Counted from the stretch's first letter, positions 1 through 7,637 are shown. The stretch is DNA of 20,521 nucleotides from UBA4719 sp035654835 (GCA_035654835.1 DASRVZ010000065.1:1-20521), one strand, 5' to 3'. Notes: generated by a model not told the origin, from the letters alone. Numbers and translations: made by a program.

Positions 1-1030
1 GCTTGACCTTGAAGCTCTGGATCGCCGCCGGGAAGATACCGCCGACAACGACCCCCGTCACCACCAACAGCCCGACCCCGACAACCGGCAGGCGCCAGGA
101 GTGGGTCCAGATCGTGGCCACGAACAGCACGGCACACATGATGCCGGCCACCGCGAGTATCGCCTTGGTGGGCATGACAGCGTGCTGGTCGGTGTATGTC
201 AGGCCGGTGATCAACCGAGAGTCTTTGGTCGTCAACGAGTAGCGGTCCAGCCACCAGCTTGCCGACTGGACAAGGACGAGCAAGGCCAACAGCAACGACA
301 GGTGGATCCGCGTGGCGGTGGTGGTCCGTTCGCCCTTGGTCTGCAGCTGCAGGCCGCCATAGACGTAGTGGGTCGCCGCTGCGCCGAGCGCCGCGAGTAC
401 GAGGGCCATGGTGAGAAATCCAACGATGAAGCGGAGCCACGGCAGCGTGAAGACGAAGAAACCGATATCGAGGCCGAATTGCGCGTCCTTGGAGCCAAAG
501 GGCACCCGGTTGGCCCAGAGCAGGAAGGTCTGCCACTGACTTGCGGCGGCCGATCCGGCAAAGATGCCCAACACCGCGGGTGCGGCGACCGTGGCCATGC
601 GGCGCAGCGGCTCGAGCAGCTCGCGATAGTGGTCGAGGTTCTGCTGTTCCGCCGAGATCGGCGGATAGACCGGACGAGTGCGATATCCGACCAGCAGGCT
701 GGAAGCGACGACCACGGCCGTGATCAGACCGCCTACGACGAAGAGCCCGACCTTGGTGAACAGCTCTGTCCAGAAGACGGACGTGAAGCCAACACTGTCG
801 AACCAGAGCACCTCCGTCCACCACTGCGCAGTGACGGAGAGGAGCACGATGATGATGGCCAGGACGGCCAAGGTGGGAATCAGCGGACCGCTGCGGCGCA
901 GGTGGAGCTGAGGCATCGGAGGACGAGGCCCCCCGGGCCCGCCCGGGGGGCCGCCTGGCCCCTGACCAGATCCTCCGGGACCGCCGGATCCCGCGTCGCC
1001 CGAACCGCCGAACCAGTCTCTTTGACTCAA
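1..1030 (-). CDS. UPF0182 family membrane protein, N-terminal part (runs off left edge)
   Basis: I translated this frame from the reverse complement; it stays open to the window edge, giving 343 codons of a protein whose family is usually close to 1000 residues. After a Gly/Pro-rich low-complexity start (residues 4-36) come strongly hydrophobic helices (for example LIPTLAVLAIIIVLLSVTAQ), then W/F-rich extracytoplasmic-like loops and the segment GGIFPAAIQSFKVK at the edge, typical of UPF0182 (COG1615). Function is unknown; it is an integral membrane protein. The start is uncertain: TTG at 1030 is the first in-frame start, its Shine-Dalgarno is poor, and the next ATG (916) would remove only the Gly/Pro stretch. 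It is divergent from the PPA1329-family gene and lies near the ylbL-like gene, the arrangement I recall from other actinobacteria (Rv3193c/Rv3194c). Family call is firm, start is not. Confidence 0.88.
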   Translation of the reverse strand, partial: MSQRDWFGGSGDAGSGGPGGSGQGPGGPPGGPGGPRPPMPQLHLRRSGPLIPTLAVLAIIIVLLSVTAQWWTEVLWFDSVGFTSVFWTELFTKVGLFVVGGLITAVVVASSLLVGYRTRPVYPPISAEQQNLDHYRELLEPLRRMATVAAPAVLGIFAGSAAASQWQTFLLWANRVPFGSKDAQFGLDIGFFVFTLPWLRFIVGFLTMALVLAALGAAATHYVYGGLQLQTKGERTTTATRIHLSLLLALLVLVQSASWWLDRYSLTTKDSRLITGLTYTDQHAVMPTKAILAVAGIMCAVLFVATIWTHSWRLPVVGVGLLVVTGVVVGGIFPAAIQSFKVK

Positions 1031-1146
1031 AACATCGCCCGATCTCGCCGTTGCCGCGCACGAAGGCGCGGGCCTATGGATATCCCAACCTAACCCACCC
1101 CACGTCCGATTCCCGACAACCCACCGTGATGCGGCAACATGGACCC

Positions 1147-1677
1147 GTGACCAGCGCCTTTCAGCCGATCTTCAGCCCACTTGTGACGTGCGCCCTCGAG
1201 ACCGAAAGGCACGTCGCGGCAGCGGGTTGGGACCAGCCGCCACGCCTGTTCGCACTGGTCCGAACTCGCGGCCTGCTGGAGCGAGAGCCGCATCTGCGGG
1301 ACCACGTCGGCCAGGGCGACGAAGACGGGCTCACGGCGATCGAGCAGGAGGGCCTGCCCGCGACCTCATCCCTGGAGTCCCTGCTGGCCCAGCTCGCCTG
1401 GCCGGACGATGTTGACGGTGTGGCGCTGGCGGTCGAACGGCTCGTGGTGCCCCCGGAGGCTGAACGCGACCTGCCCGAAGACCCCGATCAAGCAGCCGAG
1501 ACCCTCGCCGCGCACCCAGACCGCAAGGACGTTCGCCTGCTCGTAGCCGTGCTACGAGCAGGCGAGTCCACCTGCCTGCTGCGCCAGCGCGATCACGACA
1601 CCGACGACAAGGTCGCCTCCGGCGCTGATATCGCGCCAGGTCTCGTTCAGGCGCTCAGCGCCACGCTTCAGGACTGA
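1147..1677 (+). CDS. PPA1329 family protein
   Basis: A 176-residue soluble protein of unknown function, recognised by its N-terminal signature around AAGWDQPPRLFALVRT (residues 25-40) and acidic middle, characteristic of the actinobacterial PPA1329 family that sits beside UPF0182 and YlbL genes. The second half holds a V-x-L-x-V-x-V-L-R-x-G segment and a D-rich tail. I chose the GTG at 1147 because it gives the MTSxFxP start seen in relatives; an in-frame ATG at 1129 is possible. No Shine-Dalgarno is visible, so the mRNA may be leaderless (a CAACAT hexamer ends 6 bases before the start). It has no transmembrane segment and no recognisable catalytic motif. It converges on the ylbL-like gene across a repeat-bearing gap. 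Confidence 0.8.
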   Translation: MTSAFQPIFSPLVTCALETERHVAAAGWDQPPRLFALVRTRGLLEREPHLRDHVGQGDEDGLTAIEQEGLPATSSLESLLAQLAWPDDVDGVALAVERLVVPPEAERDLPEDPDQAAETLAAHPDRKDVRLLVAVLRAGESTCLLRQRDHDTDDKVASGADIAPGLVQALSATLQD

Positions 1678-1702
1678 TCGACGTATGCCGTTGTGCCGCA
1701 GG

Positions 1703-1760
1703 CCTGCTGGCATGTAGGCCTGCCGACGTCCCTGCCCCTGCTGACATGTAGGCCTGTCGG
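1703..1760. repeat. Two tandem copies of a small hairpin, 34-bp period
   Basis: CATGTAGGCCTG occurs at 1711-1722 and 1745-1756 within longer near-identical units (1703-1725 and 1737-1759). Each copy folds as a short stem around the loop ATGTAGGCCT. The second stem pair is G-C in copy 1 (1710/1723) and A-T in copy 2 (1744/1757), a compensatory change. A further inverted repeat (ACGTCCCTGCCC 1726-1737 with GGGCAGGGACGT 1774-1785) encloses copy 2. The array lies between two convergent stop codons, so termination or mRNA 3' end protection is the simplest role; there is no T-tract. Confidence 0.6.
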
Positions 1761-1761
1761 C

Positions 1762-2874
1762 CTAGGTGCACGCGGGCAGGGACGTTGTCTGCTTGGCCGC
1801 GACCGACTCGACGGCGTCGCGAGCCTGGGTGAACGTCGAGACCTTGACGACGCGCAACCCGTCGGGGACATGCCCGACGACCTCGTTGCAGTTCCCCGCG
1901 GGAGCAAGGAACCAGGTGGCTCCACCCCGCTTGGCGCCGACCATCTTCTGCTGGATGCCGCCGATCGGCCCGACAGCGCCCACGGAGTTGATCGTCCCTG
2001 TGCCGGCGATGGTGGCGCCACCAGTCAGTGCCCCTGGCGTGAGCTTGTCGTAGACCGCAAGGGAAAACATCATCCCCGCAGACGGGCCGCCGACGTCCCC
2101 CGCGTTGATGCTGACCTTGACAGGGAAGTCGAAAGAGGTTTGCAGGAAGATGCCGACCACCGTGTGGCCCTGGGAGTCCGCGGTCTTGACGCTGAAGACC
2201 AGCTTCTTGCCGTCCCTGCGGACGGTGAAGACGGCTTTGTCGCCCGACTTGTGCGCCCGGACCGCGGCACGAACCCCATCGGGGGTGGTGACCGCCGTGC
2301 CATCGATCGAGACCAGGATGTCGCCGGCGCGCAGGACACCGCTGGCAGGTGAGTCCTTCGCCAGCTCTTTGACGATGACGACCTCGGGAACTGTCTGGCC
2401 CAGCTCGCGCAGGGCAACGGCGATGGCTTCCTGCTGCGAGTCGACCATCTCAGCGGCGTTCTGCTGCTCGACCTCGGTGCTGGTCACACCCTTGGGGAAC
2501 AACACGTCCTCGGGCACGACGCTGTCGGTCTGATCCAGCTGGCCGGTGATCCACTCCCACACGTTGATTCGGTTGTTCGGGCCGCCCAGCACCGCGACCG
2601 TGGTGAAGTCCAGAGCGCCGGTGGTGGGGTAGGTGGCCTTGCCCTCGACCGTGATCAGCGGCTTGCCGCCGGCTCCGTTGCCCAAGGTGTTGACGACCGG
2701 ACCCGGTTGGAGGATGACGTACGGCAGGTGAACCAGGCCCATGAGCGCTGCGACCACGATCCCAACGAACACCGCGATGATCCACCCACCCGAACGTCGG
2801 CTCATCGTGGTGCCCGGTCGATCGGCCACGTTGCTTTCAGAACCTTGCGTGTCGATCACGGCGTTCCGACCCAC
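1762..2874 (-). CDS. YlbL-type membrane-anchored PDZ / Lon-like (S16) serine protease
   Basis: Up to 370 residues. One N-terminal membrane anchor (about residues 31-56, ending in YVILQPGPV), a PDZ domain (about 165-235, with SPASGVLRAGDILVSIDG) and a C-terminal Lon-type proteolytic domain. The Ser-Lys dyad is intact: Ser265 in GGPSAGMM and Lys310 in GGIQQKM. The ALTGG and GTGTI elements between them are also typical. The active domain is expected outside the membrane, in the family of Rv3194c and Bacillus YlbL, linked to membrane-protein quality control. GTG at 2874 has a GGAAG ribosome binding site and overlaps moaE by 19 bases. GTG 2829 and ATG 2805 (just before the anchor) are alternatives that would leave only the hydrophilic leader off. 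Probably co-transcribed with moaE and the SDR gene. Confidence 0.9.
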   Translation of the reverse strand: MGRNAVIDTQGSESNVADRPGTTMSRRSGGWIIAVFVGIVVAALMGLVHLPYVILQPGPVVNTLGNGAGGKPLITVEGKATYPTTGALDFTTVAVLGGPNNRINVWEWITGQLDQTDSVVPEDVLFPKGVTSTEVEQQNAAEMVDSQQEAIAVALRELGQTVPEVVIVKELAKDSPASGVLRAGDILVSIDGTAVTTPDGVRAAVRAHKSGDKAVFTVRRDGKKLVFSVKTADSQGHTVVGIFLQTSFDFPVKVSINAGDVGGPSAGMMFSLAVYDKLTPGALTGGATIAGTGTINSVGAVGPIGGIQQKMVGAKRGGATWFLAPAGNCNEVVGHVPDGLRVVKVSTFTQARDAVESVAAKQTTSLPACT

Positions 2875-3317
2875 TCATCGCTTCCGTCGTCAAAGATCTG
2901 GTGCTTCCAGATCGGGACCATTGTCTTCAGGGTGTCAACCAGCTCGCGGCACACCTCGAACGCCGTGCCGCGGTGGGCCGCACTGACTGCGACGACGACG
3001 GCCAGATCGCCGATCTCGAGGTGACCGACGCGGTGAACCGCGGCGACGCGGATGACATCTGCCCCTGTGGCCAGCCTCTCGGCGAGATCGCGCAGGACCT
3101 GCGGCGCGCTCGGGTGACAGGTGTAGTCGAGGGCCTCGACGCCATGGCCATGGTCGAGCTCCCGCACGACGCCGATGAACGTGGCGATGCCTCCGGCCCG
3201 AGGGTGCTGCACGGCCTCAACGACCTCATCGACCGAAAGCGGGGTCTCACGGATGTCGGCGAGCACCACTTCAGGCACGACCAGTGAATCCCGACTGTCG
3301 CCAGTACCTTCGCTCAC
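2856..3317 (-). CDS. moaE: Molybdopterin synthase catalytic subunit MoaE
   Basis: 153 residues, normal length for MoaE. With MoaD it forms molybdopterin synthase, which inserts two sulfurs into cyclic pyranopterin monophosphate in molybdenum-cofactor synthesis; it is cytosolic. The conserved lysines are present in LKTMVPIWKHQ (Lys131 and Lys138), as are the GGIATFIGVVR strand near residue 42 and the VAAVHRVGHLEIGD block (91-104). GTG at 3317 follows a strong GGGAGGTGG site and overlaps the upstream SDR stop as GTGA (3314-3317), suggesting translational coupling. No moaA, moaC, moaD or mog gene is in the window, so the partner subunit must be encoded elsewhere. Confidence 0.95.
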   Translation of the reverse strand: MSEGTGDSRDSLVVPEVVLADIRETPLSVDEVVEAVQHPRAGGIATFIGVVRELDHGHGVEALDYTCHPSAPQVLRDLAERLATGADVIRVAAVHRVGHLEIGDLAVVVAVSAAHRGTAFEVCRELVDTLKTMVPIWKHQIFDDGSDEWVGTP

Positions 3318-4426
3318 GCTCCACCTCCCTTCCGCCGGTGTCGCCGCATCATGGCGGCCGTGCCGACGAGCGCAACGGCCGCGCTTGCCGCACCGAGCGC
3401 CGCATCCTTGCGGTCGAGCCTGCGGGCGCCCACAGCATGGTGTCCCCTGATGCTCTCAAGGAGGACACCAAGGCACGTCTCATTGTCGTATGCCGCTTGC
3501 CAACCTGCCGCGCCCAGTGTCGCCGAGGAGACGGCCCAGGGATAGACCGCATAGGCGAGATCCGTTGCAGGAGAGGGCAGGATGCCCACGCGGTGCAGCC
3601 GCTGCGCCGTCCCCAGGGCCACACTCTCGCTGAGCTCAACCCGTCGCATACCGCTGACCACCTCGACCTCGCTCTGGGTCATCCAACCCGGCGAGGCAAC
3701 GGTCACCACCGGCCCGAGCCCGAGTTCGACCGTGGTCACCAGAGCCGTCGCGAGATCCTCCACGTGGCAGAACTGCCACGCAGGGCAACCGCCCTTGACG
3801 GTCAACAGCCGAGGAGCCTCAAAGTGTCGGGTGATGACCGTGTCAACGCGGGGACCGGCCAGAGCCGCCGGACGCACCACGGTGATGGCGAGTCCGGGGT
3901 GGACCTCGGCAGCGGTTCGCAGAATCTGCTCGACCGCCAACAGGTCACCGACCTGCCCCTCGTCCGGTTCTGCCGCCAGGGGGGCGTCCTCGGGCAGCGG
4001 CACGAGGTTGGTCGGCGACGCGCCATACGTCATGGCGCTTGTGACGACGACCAGCCGCGCGACTCCGGTAGCCGCAGCGGAGACCACCACGGTCTGGATC
4101 TGGCGAACGGCCCGCTCACGCCGGGTCCGAGCGTTCTGCCTCAGGTCGGCCGCAAGGTCGGTGCTGGCCGCCACGTGGATCACCGCGTTGACGTCGCGAA
4201 GGTGGCTTGCCAGATCGGGCGAACCCAGATCGACCAGTCGCCAGTGCACGCCATCGGCCGGACCACGCTCGGTATCCAGCCCGACCACCGTGCCGATGGC
4301 CCCCCCGGCGGCAGAACGCGCCAACAGGGCGCGCACGATGTGGTCGCCCAGAGGTGTAGCAGCACCTGTGACGGCGACCGTCATCGCCTTGCGACTGGAA
4401 CGAACCCTGGCCCTAGGGGAACTCAC
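3314..4426 (-). CDS. Extended short-chain dehydrogenase/NAD(P)-binding epimerase-like protein with C-terminal membrane segment
   Basis: 370 residues. The Rossmann dinucleotide-binding motif TGAATPLG is at 20-27, the HVAA strand at 84-87, and VVTSAMTYGA (127-136) and VVRPAALAGPR (183-193) match extended, atypical SDRs (NAD-dependent epimerase/dehydratase group). The catalytic YxxxK is not present: the aligned segment reads DLLAVEQIL (161-169), with Leu and Glu where Tyr and Lys are expected, so it may bind nucleotide or act as a regulator rather than catalyse. Residues about 340-358 are hydrophobic followed by RRHRRK, like a tail anchor. GTG at 4426 has GGAGG five bases upstream. It is first of the SDR-moaE-ylbL run and divergent from the DUF2342 gene. 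Substrate unknown. Confidence 0.85.
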   Translation of the reverse strand: MSSPRARVRSSRKAMTVAVTGAATPLGDHIVRALLARSAAGGAIGTVVGLDTERGPADGVHWRLVDLGSPDLASHLRDVNAVIHVAASTDLAADLRQNARTRRERAVRQIQTVVVSAAATGVARLVVVTSAMTYGASPTNLVPLPEDAPLAAEPDEGQVGDLLAVEQILRTAAEVHPGLAITVVRPAALAGPRVDTVITRHFEAPRLLTVKGGCPAWQFCHVEDLATALVTTVELGLGPVVTVASPGWMTQSEVEVVSGMRRVELSESVALGTAQRLHRVGILPSPATDLAYAVYPWAVSSATLGAAGWQAAYDNETCLGVLLESIRGHHAVGARRLDRKDAALGAASAAVALVGTAAMMRRHRRKGGGA

Positions 4427-4485
4427 TGCGACCTCCGCATGTTTACCTATGAGACGACATCCTCTCAGGAGGCCAAGGAGCCCGC
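4427..4485. promoter_or_regulatory. Divergent intergenic region with two ribosome binding sites
   Basis: These 59 bases separate two divergent starts and must hold promoters for both units. GGAGG reads toward the SDR GTG, and AAGGAG toward the GTG at 4486. The central GTTTACCTATGAGACGAC is the least GC-rich part and could supply a -10 for either side; I cannot assign a convincing -35. Confidence 0.45.
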
Positions 4486-5886
4486 GTGTCCGATCATCCA
4501 GAACAGCAGCCCGACATCCCTGACGAGCCTGACTTCGAGGCCATGCTCGCCTCGTTGCTGGAGAGCGCAGACAACCCCGAAGTGGCCAAAGCGCTCAGCG
4601 CCATGGGCATCGACAAGATCGACCCCGCGACCGTGGGGGTGATGGCCGCCCAGCTGAAGGCGATGTTCTCCGCCCGCGGACCCGTCGAGTCGTTCAACCT
4701 CGAGCTCGCCACAGACGTAGCCCGCAAGATCGTTGCCGAACAAGGCGACTCGAGCGTCGGTGACGTCGCTCGCCGCCAGATCGAGGAAGCAGTTCACATC
4801 GCGGGCCTCTGGCTCGACGACGTGACGGACCTGACAGCGCCCAACATGGTGGTCCATGCGTGGAGCGGTGCCGAGTGGGTCGACCGGACCATGCCTATGT
4901 GGCAGCGGCTCGTCGAGCCGGTCGCCGCAGGGGTGAGCACCGCAGTGGTGGCTGCCATGCGCGCTCAGATGGGCCAGCCCGACGCTGGTGAGGGCAGGGC
5001 CGGGATCCCGGGCCTGCCAGAGGGCATCGACACCGCCGCGCTCATGGGCCAGATGGAGCCGATGCTGACGCGGATCAGCGCATCGATGTTCGGAGTGCAG
5101 ATCGGGCAGGCCGTGGGTGCGCTCGCCGGAGATCTGGTCAGCGGGACCGAGGTGGGGCTCCCCCTCGTGCCCGACCAAGGCATCGCCATGCTGCCAGCCA
5201 ACCTCGACGCCTTCGCGGAGGGGCTCGAGGTCGATCTGGTCGAGGTGCGTCTCTACCTCGCGGTACGTGAGGCGGCGCGCGTGCGCCTGTTCGCGGACGT
5301 CGCGTGGCTGGGCCCGCAGCTGATCGCCGCCGTGCAGGCCTACGCCCGCGACATCAGCATCGACACCGAGGGCATCGAGCTGGCCCTGCAGTCCACGGAC
5401 ACCTCCGACCCTGCGGCGATGCAGGTGGCGCTGTCGAGCTCGCTGTTCACCCCTGAGCCGAGCCCGGCGCAGCGGTCTGCCTTGGTGCTGCTCGAGACCT
5501 ACCTCGCGCTCGTCGAGGGGTGGGTGGACGTCGTGGCCGACCACGCCGCAAGACAGCACCTGCCGCACACCGCTGCACTGGGCGAGGCCGTCCGGCGGCG
5601 CCGAGCGAGCGGCGGCCCGGCCGAGCGGGTCTTCAGCCAGCTGGTCGGGCTCGAGCTGCGCCCCCGTCGTCTGCGCGACGCCGCCAACCTGTGGGCGGCG
5701 CTGGAGTCCAGGGGCGGAGCCGCGACGCGTGACGCGGCATGGGCTCACCCGGACGTGGCGCCGACCGCGGCCGACCTCGACGACCCGCTCGGGTTCGTCG
5801 ATCGATTCACTTCCAAGGGCACCCCGGACGAGATGGACGCGGCGCTGGATGCTCTTCTCTCCGAAGGTGATTCGGACAACCCCTAG
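4486..5886 (+). CDS. DUF2342 / zincin-like family protein ('zinc-dependent metalloprotease' family)
   Basis: 466 residues, full family length. The signature blocks of this actinobacterial family (TIGR03624/DUF2342, Rv3195-like) are present: FNLELATDVAR (70-80), LWLDDVTDL (108-116), SMFGVQIGQAVGALAGDLVSG (200-220), the helix REAARVRLF (261-269) and LVEGWVDVV (342-350). Databases call the family zinc-dependent metalloprotease, but I see no HExxH: the candidate helix has Arg where relatives often have His. Peptidase activity should therefore not be assumed here. GTG at 4486 has AAGGAG six bases upstream. It is followed nine bases later by the NUDIX gene, likely as an operon. Cytosolic, no signal peptide. 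Confidence 0.85.
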   Translation: MSDHPEQQPDIPDEPDFEAMLASLLESADNPEVAKALSAMGIDKIDPATVGVMAAQLKAMFSARGPVESFNLELATDVARKIVAEQGDSSVGDVARRQIEEAVHIAGLWLDDVTDLTAPNMVVHAWSGAEWVDRTMPMWQRLVEPVAAGVSTAVVAAMRAQMGQPDAGEGRAGIPGLPEGIDTAALMGQMEPMLTRISASMFGVQIGQAVGALAGDLVSGTEVGLPLVPDQGIAMLPANLDAFAEGLEVDLVEVRLYLAVREAARVRLFADVAWLGPQLIAAVQAYARDISIDTEGIELALQSTDTSDPAAMQVALSSSLFTPEPSPAQRSALVLLETYLALVEGWVDVVADHAARQHLPHTAALGEAVRRRRASGGPAERVFSQLVGLELRPRRLRDAANLWAALESRGGAATRDAAWAHPDVAPTAADLDDPLGFVDRFTSKGTPDEMDAALDALLSEGDSDNP

Positions 5887-5895
5887 GTTGAGGGC

Positions 5896-6465
5896 ATGAG
5901 TCTCCCAACGGGATACCGCCTTCTCCACGACGACGCGGCCCGAACCCTGTCGGGGTGGAGAGCGCCGAACGCGGCCCAGGAACAGCTCCGGGCGGAATAC
6001 CTCGCGCACCTTGCGGCACATGCCGACGCGATGTCGAAGCAGGGTCCGCCGGCCCACTTCACCGCCAGCTGCCTCGTGCTCGACCAGACCGGGTCACGGG
6101 CGTTGCTGACGCTGCACAAGAAGGCACACGCGTGGTTCCAGTTCGGCGGGCACTTCGAGCCGGGCGACACCGATGCCCATGCGGCGGCCCAGCGGGAGGC
6201 CCGCGAAGAGTCAGGGATCGCGGCGCTCGTCGCCCGCCCGGAGCTGGTTCAGCTCGACCGTCACCCGCTGGTCGGAGCGTTCGGCCGATGCCGTGAACAC
6301 CTGGACCTGCGGTTCGTGGCGGTTGCCGACGACGACGAGACACACGCGGTCAGCGAGGAGTCGTTCGCCGTCCGGTGGTGGCCGACCGATGCGCTGCCCA
6401 CGGACTCCCGACGCGACCTCGAGCCTTTGGTGGCACTGGCCCGATCCGTGCTCGGCCTCGCCTGA
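5896..6465 (+). CDS. NUDIX hydrolase
   Basis: 189 residues. The Nudix box lies at about 84-108: GGHFEPGD, then one residue more than the canonical spacing, then REAREESGI. Its metal-binding glutamates (REAREE) are intact. It is preceded by the usual beta-strand with LLTLHKKAHAWFQFGG. Such enzymes cleave nucleoside diphosphates linked to another moiety; the substrate cannot be told from sequence. The N-terminal 50 residues are an Ala-rich helical extension. The start ATG at 5896 is nine bases after the DUF2342 stop with GAGGG close in front. It converges on the YgjP-like gene with a 10-base gap. Confidence 0.92.
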   Translation: MSLPTGYRLLHDDAARTLSGWRAPNAAQEQLRAEYLAHLAAHADAMSKQGPPAHFTASCLVLDQTGSRALLTLHKKAHAWFQFGGHFEPGDTDAHAAAQREAREESGIAALVARPELVQLDRHPLVGAFGRCREHLDLRFVAVADDDETHAVSEESFAVRWWPTDALPTDSRRDLEPLVALARSVLGLA

Positions 6466-6480
6466 TCCTCTCGGGTCAGG
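6461..6480. terminator. Perfect 8-bp hairpin spanning both convergent stop codons
   Basis: CCTGATCC-TCTC-GGGTCAGG pairs over eight positions (one G-T wobble) with a four-base loop. It contains the TGA of the NUDIX gene (6463-6465) in one arm and the complement of the YgjP-like stop (6476-6478) in the other. It has no T-tract, so it may work as a bidirectional pause or 3'-end stabiliser rather than a classical terminator. Confidence 0.5.
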
Positions 6481-7021
6481 CCTCCAGCTCGCCTTCGGTC
6501 TCGTCCTCAGGCCAGTGGAGTCCAGCCGTGGCTGCGACGCCTTCGAGATAGCCACGTGCCCGCTCTGTACGTGGGTAGGACTCCAGCAACAACCAGAACT
6601 CACGGCCGTGACCCGGCTGCAACAGATGCGTCAGCTCGTGCAGGATCACGTAGTCAAGCACCCAGGCCGGCATCCCCTTGACCCGCGAGGAGATCCGGAT
6701 CGTCCCCTCGCTGGGCGTGCAGGAACCCCACCGGGAGCTCTGGTTGGTGACCCAGGCAATGCTGAGTGGCTTGGCCAGCCCACCGAGATAACGTCCAGAC
6801 AGGTCGGCTGCACGCTCGAGCAGCTGCTGGTCGCTGGGTCGTCGACGTTTGTCCCCTGCAGCCAGCTTGCGCATCATGGCGTCGACCCAGGTGCGTTCCT
6901 CAACGGCCGAAAAGCGCGCCGGGATGAGCACGATGGTCCGGCCGCCCTCGCGATAGGCGCTGACCGTCCGGCGTCTGCGCCGACTGCGCCTGACCTCGAT
7001 CTCGTCCCCGTCCACGATCAA
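6476..7021 (-). CDS. YgjP-like metallopeptidase domain protein (DUF45, M48-like)
   Basis: 181 residues. A gluzincin-like zinc motif is intact: HELTH at 128-132, third ligand His138 in PGHGREFW, within the YgjP/WLM-type arrangement. It is preceded by the family block SSRWGSCTPSEGTIRIS (95-111). The N-terminus carries an Arg-rich stretch RRSRRRRR (11-18) typical of actinobacterial members. It is a predicted cytosolic zinc hydrolase of unknown substrate. The first in-frame start is TTG at 7021; GTG at 7015 with AGG ten bases upstream is equally plausible and gives MDGDEIEVRR. The distal product is convergent with the NUDIX gene. Confidence 0.88.
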   Translation of the reverse strand: MIVDGDEIEVRRSRRRRRTVSAYREGGRTIVLIPARFSAVEERTWVDAMMRKLAAGDKRRRPSDQQLLERAADLSGRYLGGLAKPLSIAWVTNQSSRWGSCTPSEGTIRISSRVKGMPAWVLDYVILHELTHLLQPGHGREFWLLLESYPRTERARGYLEGVAATAGLHWPEDETEGELEA

Positions 7022-7230
7022 AACCTAAGCCCCGGCGCCGACAAATCCCATCGCTTCGGGCTTCTGAACCTCACCATGGGCTGTCCTGAGCGTCACCACG
7101 AAACTGGACGCGCCGAACCTGAGCACGAGAAACGTGGCCCAATGCGAGACGTTGTGCTCAGCCTGGTCTAGGGTGAAGCGAGTCCGGTGCCGCACAAAGC
7201 GGCAAGGAACGACACAGGAGACGTAGACAA

Positions 7231-7404
7231 ATGGCAGAGTCTGTAGAGACCGGCGAGACGTACACGGGCGACTTCTACTGCGTGAAGTGCAAGGCAAAGC
7301 GCGACGCCACTGGCAAGGTCGTCGAGACCAACGGTCGTCGGATGGCCAAAGGCAAGTGCCCCGTTTGTGGCACAAACCTCAACCGCATCCTCGGCAAGGC
7401 CTGA
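7231..7404 (+). CDS. DUF5679 zinc-ribbon protein
   Basis: 57 residues read directly from ATG 7231, with AGGAG about ten bases upstream. It has two CxxC pairs (Cys17/Cys20 in FYCVKCKA and Cys43/Cys46 in GKCPVCGTNL) around a basic centre (GRRMAKGKC), a complete treble-clef/zinc-ribbon of the DUF5679 type common in actinobacteria. Function unknown; the fold suggests nucleic-acid or protein binding. It is a monocistronic unit: 209 bases upstream contain no other gene, and a strong terminator follows at 7455. I see no convincing -35/-10 pair in that upstream stretch. Confidence 0.88.
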   Translation: MAESVETGETYTGDFYCVKCKAKRDATGKVVETNGRRMAKGKCPVCGTNLNRILGKA

Positions 7405-7454
7405 ACAACCGCCGAACCACAAGCAACACCGAACACGTAACACCGAAAACCTAG

Positions 7455-7496
7455 GAGCGGCACCCGAGCATGACGCTCGGGTGCCGCTCTTTGTCT
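7455..7496 (+). terminator. Strong intrinsic terminator
   Basis: A perfect 15-bp GC-rich stem (GAGCGGCACCCGAGC at 7455-7469 with its complement at 7475-7489), a five-base loop ATGAC, then TTTGTCT. It ends the DUF5679 transcript and insulates the ThiF-like gene. Confidence 0.92.
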
Positions 7497-7601
7497 CCAC
7501 CGCGTGGGCACGTTCAGGCTGGGGTACCGCTACTCATCCCCTGTGGATGAGACCGAAACCCGTCGCAGCCGGTGGCAGATTCCTCGGGAACACCCGTCCC
7601 T

Positions 7602-7637
7602 GGAGGAATCTCATGCACGGAGGAATCTCATGCACGG
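7602..7637 (+). repeat. 17-bp tandem duplication of a ribosome binding site plus start codon
   Basis: AGGAATCTCATGCACGG occurs twice in direct tandem (7604-7620 and 7621-7637), each preceded by GG, so GGAGGA-N6-ATG is present twice. The second ATG (7630) starts the ThiF-like gene. The first (7613) is in another frame and would give a 49-codon peptide ending at 7762. Confidence 0.9.

Noticed and set aside
3284..4642. Long plus-strand open frame antisense to the SDR gene (452 codons)
   Set aside because: It is Arg/Gly/His-rich with no domain, no ribosome binding site and lies opposite a well-supported gene. Such antisense frames are expected in very GC-rich DNA.
4465..6057. Long minus-strand open frame antisense to the DUF2342 gene (530 codons)
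   Set aside because: Composition is typical of a GC-rich shadow frame, and the plus strand has an intact family signature and ribosome binding site.
7541..7550. DnaA-box-like sequence (complement TCATCCACA)
   Set aside because: A single copy with one mismatch, far from any replication gene; it is part of a local hairpin (7533-7551) and no cluster of boxes exists.
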